Below, in pieces: positions 13,223 to 18,173 of a DNA stretch of 18,173 nucleotides. The DNA lies in assembly GCA_947259625.1 (NCBI GenBank), contig CAMYMY010000022.1:1-18173 (forward strand), read 5' to 3'. This DNA comes from an uncultured Kiloniellales bacterium. GTDB lineage: Bacteria > Pseudomonadota > Alphaproteobacteria > Kiloniellales > JAKSDN01. Numbering within the stretch: the first letter of the stretch is position 1; the number at the start of each line of letters is the position of its first letter. Both the position numbers and the translations under genes were made by a program. Under the pieces are notes generated by a model. It searched no databases and was not told where the DNA came from. It saw nothing but the letters and a program-made list of their open reading frames with translations.

Positions 13223-13666
13223 CTAGCCGGCCTTGCTTTGAGGATCGCGGCGTAATGTCGCAGGGGAGGGCGCGGGGCCCTCTGCTTCGGCCGCGTCGTC
13301 CTGGCTCAACGTTTCTTCGACTGCCTCGACCAGGGCCCGAAGAGGGAAGGGCTTGCCGAGCGTGCGAAAGGCGCCCAGGCGCTCCGCCATACGCAGGTGA
13401 AAGTTCGCGCCGATACTGCCGCCTCCGGAAATGGCGACGATCCGTATCCCGGGATTGTGCCGTTTCAGGTATGTTAGGGTTTCGATGCCCTCGGTCTCCG
13501 GCATTATGATATCAGTAATCACCACATCGAAATCGACCCCGGTCTCCCCTCTGACGACATAGCTGCCATTGCTGACCGCTGTGACTTCGTGGGAAACGGC
13601 ACACAACGCCTCACGCATCGCTTCCAGCAAGTCCGCCTCGTCGTCGATCAGCAGTATCCTCGCCAT
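13223..13666 (-). CDS. Stand-alone response-regulator receiver (ISGGG type)
   Basis: A 147-residue protein made of one receiver domain (about 1-120) and an Ala/Pro-rich, acidic-then-basic tail that is probably unstructured. Asp8-Asp9 form the acidic pocket, Asp52 in VVITDIIMPETEG is the phosphoacceptor, Ser80 lies in AISGGG and Lys105 in LGKPF. The ISGGG loop is characteristic of a known class of single-domain regulators. The start is ATG 13666 with GGGAG six bases upstream; the frame is open to an ATG at 13714 but similarity starts at MARILLIDDE. It lies 188 bases downstream of the hybrid kinase on the same strand, with its own AT-rich promoter region. Partner and output are not known. Confidence 0.87.
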   Translation of the reverse strand: MARILLIDDEADLLEAMREALCAVSHEVTAVSNGSYVVRGETGVDFDVVITDIIMPETEGIETLTYLKRHNPGIRIVAISGGGSIGANFHLRMAERLGAFRTLGKPFPLRALVEAVEETLSQDDAAEAEGPAPSPATLRRDPQSKAG

Positions 13667-13746
13667 CGTGACTCCCTTCGGGTCTCGCGGTTCTCGCCGG
13701 CCCCGGTTTTCCAATGCGATTAACTATATAGTATTAATATAAACAG

Positions 13747-13775
13747 ATTATTGCCATGCGCGGCGCATGTTGCAA
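13747..13775 (-). promoter_or_regulatory. Promoter with embedded palindrome before the minus-strand receiver
   Basis: On the minus strand TTGCAA (13770-13775) and AATAAT (13747-13752) are 17 bases apart. The spacer is almost filled by the palindrome CATGCGCCGCGCATG (13755-13769), with 7-base arms around one central base, placed like a repressor operator. A distinctly AT-rich stretch (13720-13750), including the perfect palindrome ACTATATAGT (13723-13732), follows toward the gene and could hold another -10. The leader would be about 75 bases. Confidence 0.45.
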
Positions 13776-13854
13776 GGAAATGTGATTTGACAGCCCAAGG
13801 TCGCAGGCTCCAGGCACGGTAAAGACCTGTCCGCGGAGTGTCGGTCGCCTGGGA

Positions 13855-16800
13855 TCAGCCGCCGTCGAGAGCGGCACGCACTTTCCGGGCCAATTCGCTT
13901 CTGTGGAACGGCTTGTTGATCATTCCGGCTCCGTCGTGCACCGCCTTGTGATCGCGGAGTGCGGTCTCGGCGTAGCCCGACATGAACAGGGTCTTGGTGG
14001 CGGGATAAAGGCGCTTTGCGACTTCAGACACCTGCGGTCCGGTCATGCCGCCGGAAAGCACCACGTCGAACAACAACAGGTCGACCGGGGGGGAGCCTTC
14101 TAGAACCGCAAGGGCCGACTTGCCGTTCTGAGCCTGTAGAACCTCGTAGCCCAGGCTCTGGAGGATCGAGACGGCGAGCTGGCGCACGTCCGCATCGTCC
14201 TCGAGCACCAGGACCCTTTCGCCCCGCGCCTTCGGCCCCAACGCCGAAACCGTCTTTGGGACCGGTCGTTCGGATCCTTCTGCTCGCGGCAGATACAGCT
14301 TCACGGTCGTTCCGCGGCCCTCCTCGCTTTGGATCGTCACCTGACCGCCCGACTGCTTGGCGAATCCATAGACCATGCTGAGTCCCAAGCCGCTACCTTG
14401 ACCGACGTCCTTGGTGGAGAAGAAGGGCTCGAAGGCGTACTCCAATACCTCCGGCGCCATGCCGCTTCCCGTATCGCTGACCGCCAGCAGGACATATTCG
14501 CCCGGGCTCATCTCCGTCCCGTCGGCGATATCGCTTTCGCTCAGCCCGGCGTTGACGGTTTCGATCGTCATCGTGCCGCCACCGGGCATGGCGTCGCGCG
14601 CGTTGATAGCGAGGTTCAGGAGGGCCCCCTCCAGCTGCCCCGGGTCGGCCATCGCCTGCCACAGACCTGGGCCCACTGATGTCCGTATCTCGATCGTTTC
14701 GCCCAGGGTTCTGTGCAGCATGTCCAGCATGCTGGATACCAGGGCATTCGGTTCTATTGCTTGGGGAGACAGCGGTTGCTTGCGCGAGAAGGCCAAGAGG
14801 CGTTGAGTCAGGTTCGCGCCTCGCGAGGCGGCCTTTATGAGCGCCTGCGTCTGTTTGTCGTCTTCGCCGAGTCTAAGCGAAAGCACTTCGGCGTTGCCCA
14901 TGATGACCGCGAGGAGATTATTGAAGTCGTGGGCCACTCCGCCCGTCAGCTGGCCGACCGCTCTCAACTTTTGCGCTTGGTGGAGCTGTGCTTCGACGTT
15001 CTTGCGTTCTGTGATGTCCTCGATGGTGACGAAGACCCGCGACCAGGTGTCGAGGTACTTGGGCGGAATGACCGCCCGGATCCGGGTGGCGATTTCCGAG
15101 CCGTCGCACGCAATCTCGTTCGCTTCGTATTCATAGCTCGTGGCTCCCCCGTAGAAATCGGCAATCATGTCGCCGTATCCTCTGAGCTCGTCCGGGTCGG
15201 CGGTCTGCTGCGTCATGGCGGCCCGCAGTTCATCCCGGCTCGAGGCGTGGTACAGGTCGACCGCGGCCTGGCTGATTCCGAACCGTCGGGCTGCGTCATA
15301 GGCCTTGCCCAGTTGGTCCGGGTGATCGCGGAGATAACCGCGGAGGTCTTCGACGCCCTGTTTCGCCAGTCTGTCCAGCAGCTGTTTCACGAGTCTCCAG
15401 TCCTCCTCCAACATCGGCACCGGAGACTCGTCGAAGAGCTCGCGATAACGGCTCTCGCTTCGGCGCAGTGCATCGCGGTCGCGCCGTTGTTCGGAGATGT
15501 CTTCTATGCTGATGAGAACCCTCGACCAGCTGTCGTTGTAGTTTGGGGGAATGACCGTGCGCATGCGCGTGACGATCTGTGACCCGTCGCAGGCCGTTTC
15601 GCGGGCTTCGTATTCGTTGCTCCGGGCTCCGGAGAAGAGCCGCGAGAGCTGTTTGCGAAAGCTCTCCAGATCCTCGGAGTTCACGTGGTCGCTGCCCATG
15701 ATTTCGAGCAGCTCCTGTTTGCTCGACGCACGGTAAACCCGGAGCGTTTCTCGGCTGATATAGATGACGTCCGGGAGATCATAGGCTTCGCGCAGCTGCT
15801 CGGGGTGCTCGCGAAAATAGTCGGAAAGGTCCTCGGCGCCTTGTTCGGTCAATCCGTCCAACATGCGTTTCAAGGCCGACCAGTCCTCGACCCACAACGA
15901 AACCGGGGATTCCTCGAGTATCTCGTGGAACCTGGCGTCGCTCTCACGTAGCGCTTCTTCCGACCGCTTGCGGTCCGTAATATCGCGAAATACGGTCAGC
16001 ACCGCGGTATTTCCATGGTAACTGATCGGCGTGGCGGAGGTTTCCACTTCGAAGATCCGGCCATCTGCGCCGATATAGGTCTGCTCCATCCAGGACTGCT
16101 TTTCTTCCCTCTCCAGGACGTTCGTGACCCGCTCCCGGACGTCTTTATGGAAGTCGGAGTGGATGAAATCGAGCATGCGCCTGCCGATCAGGTCGCCGGC
16201 CGTGTCCGCGCCGAGAAACCGGACGGCCGCCGGGTTGGCGAACGCGACCCTGTCTTCGAAATTAATTATGACTCCGTCCGGCGAGAGTTGGACGAGGTTG
16301 CGGTACCTCTGCTCGCTTTCACGCAGCGCCTGTTCCGCCGCGACCGCCGCGGTGCTGTTGCGGCCGCAGCCGCGATACCCGAGGAACGTACCGTCTTCAT
16401 CAAAGAAAGGGATCCCGCTGGTGCTGAGCCAATGCTGTTCGGCGCCGTGGCTGGCGAGAGGATAGGTGAAATCCCGAAACGGCTTGTGGTCTCGCAAAAT
16501 CTGGAGGTGTTCCTTCCAGGCATCGCGATCGTAGCCTTCGCCCAGGAAATCCTTGCGGGTCTTGCCGTAGTACCATTCCGGCGCCCGGCTGAGGGCCCTT
16601 TCCACGTTGACGGACATGTAGGTGAAGCGAAGCTCCGCGTCCATTTCCCAGAACCAGTCCGCCGAGGCGGCGGCGAAGTCCTGAAAGCGCCTCTGGCTTT
16701 CGCGCAACGCCTCTTCGGCACGCTTTATGTCGGTGATGTCCTGGACTGTTCCGAAAGTCCGCAGGAGCCGACCCTCGTCGTCCAAGACCGGCTCGCCCAG

Positions 16801-17241
16801 TTCTCGCCTGTGCTGCACATTTCCTTCGTCATCGAGCATCCTGAACTCGACGCTGTAGGGCGCGGCGTTCCTGGTCGCCTCCTTGACCACTTGGTCGTAG
16901 CGGGCCCGGTCGTCGGGATGCAGCGTCTCCAAGACGCGTTCTTGCAAGCGCCAGCTCTTCATGACCTGCGGCACCGACAGGCCCAGCAGGTCCGCCAACT
17001 CCTCGGAGCAGTAGGCACAGCGGTCCGTCCCGTCGTCCCAGACGAAGACGCCGATCCTGGCCATCGTCTGTGCCCTTCTGAGTTCGGCTTCGCGTTCCTT
17101 CAGCAGCTTCTCGGCCTGCTCGTAGTGGACCTGCTCCGCCTCCAGGCTCCGGATCCGGCGCCTTAGGTCGACCAGTTCCGCAATGAGCTGTTCCTTGCTC
17201 ATACGGGACAGCTCTTCTCTGGTCGATATGACAGCAGACAT
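13855..17241 (-). CDS. Soluble multi-PAS hybrid histidine kinase
   Basis: A 1128-residue sensor kinase with no membrane segment or signal peptide, so probably a cytoplasmic sensor. Order: coiled coil at about 9-60; PAS-type segments at about 60-172, 183-300 and 312-424; two mutually similar PAS-like segments at about 434-584 and 594-745; HisKA with His771 in GGVAHDFNNLL; HATPase with N box NLAINARDAMPGGG (876-889), G1 DTGSGM (923-928) and G2 GQGSGLGLS (947-955); then a receiver from about 1008 with Asp1015-Asp1016, phosphoacceptor Asp1059 and Lys1110. PAS units are joined by repeated linkers such as DITDRKRSEEALRESDARF. The kinase core is of the CckA-like class. ATG 17241 has GGGGAG six bases upstream. 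Signals are unknown; no haem or flavin signature was recognised. The two neighbouring receivers are candidate partners. Confidence 0.93.
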   Translation of the reverse strand: MSAVISTREELSRMSKEQLIAELVDLRRRIRSLEAEQVHYEQAEKLLKEREAELRRAQTMARIGVFVWDDGTDRCAYCSEELADLLGLSVPQVMKSWRLQERVLETLHPDDRARYDQVVKEATRNAAPYSVEFRMLDDEGNVQHRRELGEPVLDDEGRLLRTFGTVQDITDIKRAEEALRESQRRFQDFAAASADWFWEMDAELRFTYMSVNVERALSRAPEWYYGKTRKDFLGEGYDRDAWKEHLQILRDHKPFRDFTYPLASHGAEQHWLSTSGIPFFDEDGTFLGYRGCGRNSTAAVAAEQALRESEQRYRNLVQLSPDGVIINFEDRVAFANPAAVRFLGADTAGDLIGRRMLDFIHSDFHKDVRERVTNVLEREEKQSWMEQTYIGADGRIFEVETSATPISYHGNTAVLTVFRDITDRKRSEEALRESDARFHEILEESPVSLWVEDWSALKRMLDGLTEQGAEDLSDYFREHPEQLREAYDLPDVIYISRETLRVYRASSKQELLEIMGSDHVNSEDLESFRKQLSRLFSGARSNEYEARETACDGSQIVTRMRTVIPPNYNDSWSRVLISIEDISEQRRDRDALRRSESRYRELFDESPVPMLEEDWRLVKQLLDRLAKQGVEDLRGYLRDHPDQLGKAYDAARRFGISQAAVDLYHASSRDELRAAMTQQTADPDELRGYGDMIADFYGGATSYEYEANEIACDGSEIATRIRAVIPPKYLDTWSRVFVTIEDITERKNVEAQLHQAQKLRAVGQLTGGVAHDFNNLLAVIMGNAEVLSLRLGEDDKQTQALIKAASRGANLTQRLLAFSRKQPLSPQAIEPNALVSSMLDMLHRTLGETIEIRTSVGPGLWQAMADPGQLEGALLNLAINARDAMPGGGTMTIETVNAGLSESDIADGTEMSPGEYVLLAVSDTGSGMAPEVLEYAFEPFFSTKDVGQGSGLGLSMVYGFAKQSGGQVTIQSEEGRGTTVKLYLPRAEGSERPVPKTVSALGPKARGERVLVLEDDADVRQLAVSILQSLGYEVLQAQNGKSALAVLEGSPPVDLLLFDVVLSGGMTGPQVSEVAKRLYPATKTLFMSGYAETALRDHKAVHDGAGMINKPFHRSELARKVRAALDGG

Positions 17242-17403
17242 GTTTCACTCCCCGCCCGCCCGCGATGCCCGGGCTGGTCTGCCGTCATATTATCGCTAAG
17301 CTGCGCGCAAGGCCATTCAATGACGACCAGCGGCCCTGAATAGTCTATCAATTCAACAGGACCGTTAAGCTCAATGTAAGTACTTAGAATCGCATGCGAA
17401 CAT

Positions 17404-17647
17404 ATGAAAAAAACCCAATCACTACTATCGGTCGACTGTCACCGCCCCCAGGACCTTTCGAATCGTTCTGGGCCTCGCGCTCGTCGCCGGGGGCGTTCTC
17501 GGGTTCCTGCCCATACTGGGCTTCTGGATGATCCCGCTGGGCCTGCTGGTGATGTTCTTCGACGTGCCCTGGGTGCGCGAACGCTGGCGGCGGGCGCGGG
17601 CCTGGTGGAAGGGTTGGCGCGGACGGGGCGGCGGAGGTTCTAGCTGA
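17404..17647 (+). pseudogene. Small two-helix membrane protein, frame broken at an A7 run after the start codon
   Basis: From 17408 to the TGA at 17645-17647 one frame reads KKPNHYYRSTVTAPRTFRIV, then two hydrophobic segments (about residues 19-36 and 38-52, with GFLPILGFWMIPLGLLV), then a basic Trp-rich tail (RERWRRARAWWKGW). This resembles a family of short conserved membrane proteins of unknown function. That frame has no ATG, GTG or TTG before the second helix and is closed by TGA at 17405-17407. The only nearby ATG (17404) is followed by seven A's (17407-17413) and is one base out of frame; with six A's it would give an 80-residue protein MKKPNHYYRS and onward. As written, ATG 17404 yields an unrelated Arg/Gly-rich reading ending at 17643. 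It may be a sequencing error, a real mutation, or slippage-dependent expression. No good ribosome-binding site precedes the ATG. Confidence 0.65.
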
Positions 17648-17682
17648 ATGCGACGGGATAAGGCGCAGACCGGAGGGGGGGA

Positions 17683-18173
17683 ATGAACGCCGGCCCCGCC
17701 AAGGACATCGCGGTGATCGGCGCGGGGATCGTCGGCGTGTGCTGCGCGCTCCAGCTGTTGCGCGACGGGCACCGGGTCACCCTGATCGACCGGCAGGGGC
17801 CGGGCGAGGGGGCGTCCTACGGCAATGGCGCGGTGCTGCCAACCGAGTCGGTCGTGCCGGTGGCCACCCCGGGCATTCTGTGGAAGGCGCCCGGCATGCT
17901 GCTCGATCCCTCGGGGCCGCTTCGGGTTCGCTGGGGCTACCTGCCGCGCATCGCGCCCTGGCTGCTCCGTTTCATCTCGGCCAGCAGGGCGCGGCGGGTC
18001 GAAGAGATCTCGATCGCGCTCGCCGCCCTGCACGACGGGTCGGTAGAGGCCTTCGAGCCGCTTCTGGAGATGGCCGGGGCCGGGGACATGCTGCGCCGGA
18101 CCGGCTGGGTCTGCGTCTACGAGAGCGAGGCGGGGTTCCAGGGCGCCGCGCCGATGCTCGAACTGCAGCGTCG
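17683..18173 (+). CDS. DadA-like FAD-dependent oxidoreductase, N-terminal part (cut by window edge)
   Basis: The first 163 residues of a flavoprotein that probably oxidises a D-amino acid or similar amine. The Rossmann motif is GAGIVG at 13-18, with Asp36 ending the second strand (VTLIDRQ) where the ADP ribose is bound, then GASYGNGAVL at 43-52, the GASxxNxG pattern of the DadA/DAO family. The following stretch, with PVATPGILWKAPGMLLDPSG and a WGYLPRIAPWLLRF segment, also matches DadA-like proteins. The ATG at 17683 has GGAGGGGGG just upstream. It starts 35 bases after the small membrane protein reading. The substrate-binding and C-terminal parts are beyond the window, so substrate is not assigned. 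Confidence 0.85.
   Translation, partial: MNAGPAKDIAVIGAGIVGVCCALQLLRDGHRVTLIDRQGPGEGASYGNGAVLPTESVVPVATPGILWKAPGMLLDPSGPLRVRWGYLPRIAPWLLRFISASRARRVEEISIALAALHDGSVEAFEPLLEMAGAGDMLRRTGWVCVYESEAGFQGAAPMLELQR

Noticed and set aside
13720..13738. Possible CtrA box (TTAA pair) in the AT-rich patch
   Set aside because: The two TTAA half-sites are ten bases apart, not the seven expected for CtrA.
16015..17166. 383-codon plus-strand open frame
   Set aside because: Antisense to the PAS region of the hybrid kinase; no motif or ribosome-binding site supports it.
17281..17340. Promoter for the hybrid kinase
   Set aside because: A GATAAT is present on the minus strand but the nearest TTGAAT is 20 bases away, too long to claim.

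Overview
The window reads as chromosomal DNA of a GC-rich alphaproteobacterium, probably in or near the Rhodospirillales. This rests on gene order and protein flavour: dapA-smpB, folK, rpoZ-rsh, then acpS-lepB-rnc-era-recO on one strand, a single long bifunctional RelA/SpoT-type protein, an extended omega subunit, and a CckA-like histidine kinase core. No lineage was tested by search. No tRNA, rRNA, CRISPR array, insertion sequence or integrase is visible, and no gap between genes exceeds about 230 bases.

Layout. Positions 1-1179 (minus) hold the N-terminal part of a soluble lytic transglycosylase that runs off the left edge, divergent from dapA (lysine and peptidoglycan precursor synthesis) and smpB (trans-translation). 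smpB meets a family-5 uracil-DNA glycosylase tail to tail, with the two stop codons sharing CTAG. That glycosylase follows a NYN/LabA-type nuclease on the minus strand. From 4263 the plus strand carries folK, then rpoZ behind a good promoter, the (p)ppGpp synthetase/hydrolase rsh, a DUF2062 membrane protein, a 24-codon ORF, acpS, lepB, rnc, era, recO and tag. Several junctions there are tightly coupled: ATGA overlaps at DUF2062/small ORF, small ORF/acpS and recO/tag, and one base between lepB and rnc. This is a core growth block: transcription and stringent response, lipid carrier activation, protein export, rRNA processing and assembly, and DNA repair.

From 12.8 to 17.2 kb is a signalling block that looks accessory: a stand-alone receiver on plus, and on minus a 1128-residue soluble hybrid histidine kinase with about five PAS-type sensor segments, followed by a second stand-alone receiver. 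No output domain, HPt domain or DNA-binding regulator is present locally, so the circuit's output lies elsewhere. The right edge has a small two-helix membrane protein gene whose start is one base out of frame at an A7 run, and the beginning of a DadA-like FAD oxidoreductase.

Items most worth a second look: the A7 frame break at 17404-17647; the 24-codon ORF with a strong ribosome-binding site wedged before acpS, where many alphaproteobacteria have pdxJ; the tandem unusual PAS pair in the kinase; palindromes at the rpoZ and response-regulator promoters; and Asn in place of a conserved metal-site Asp in RNase III.
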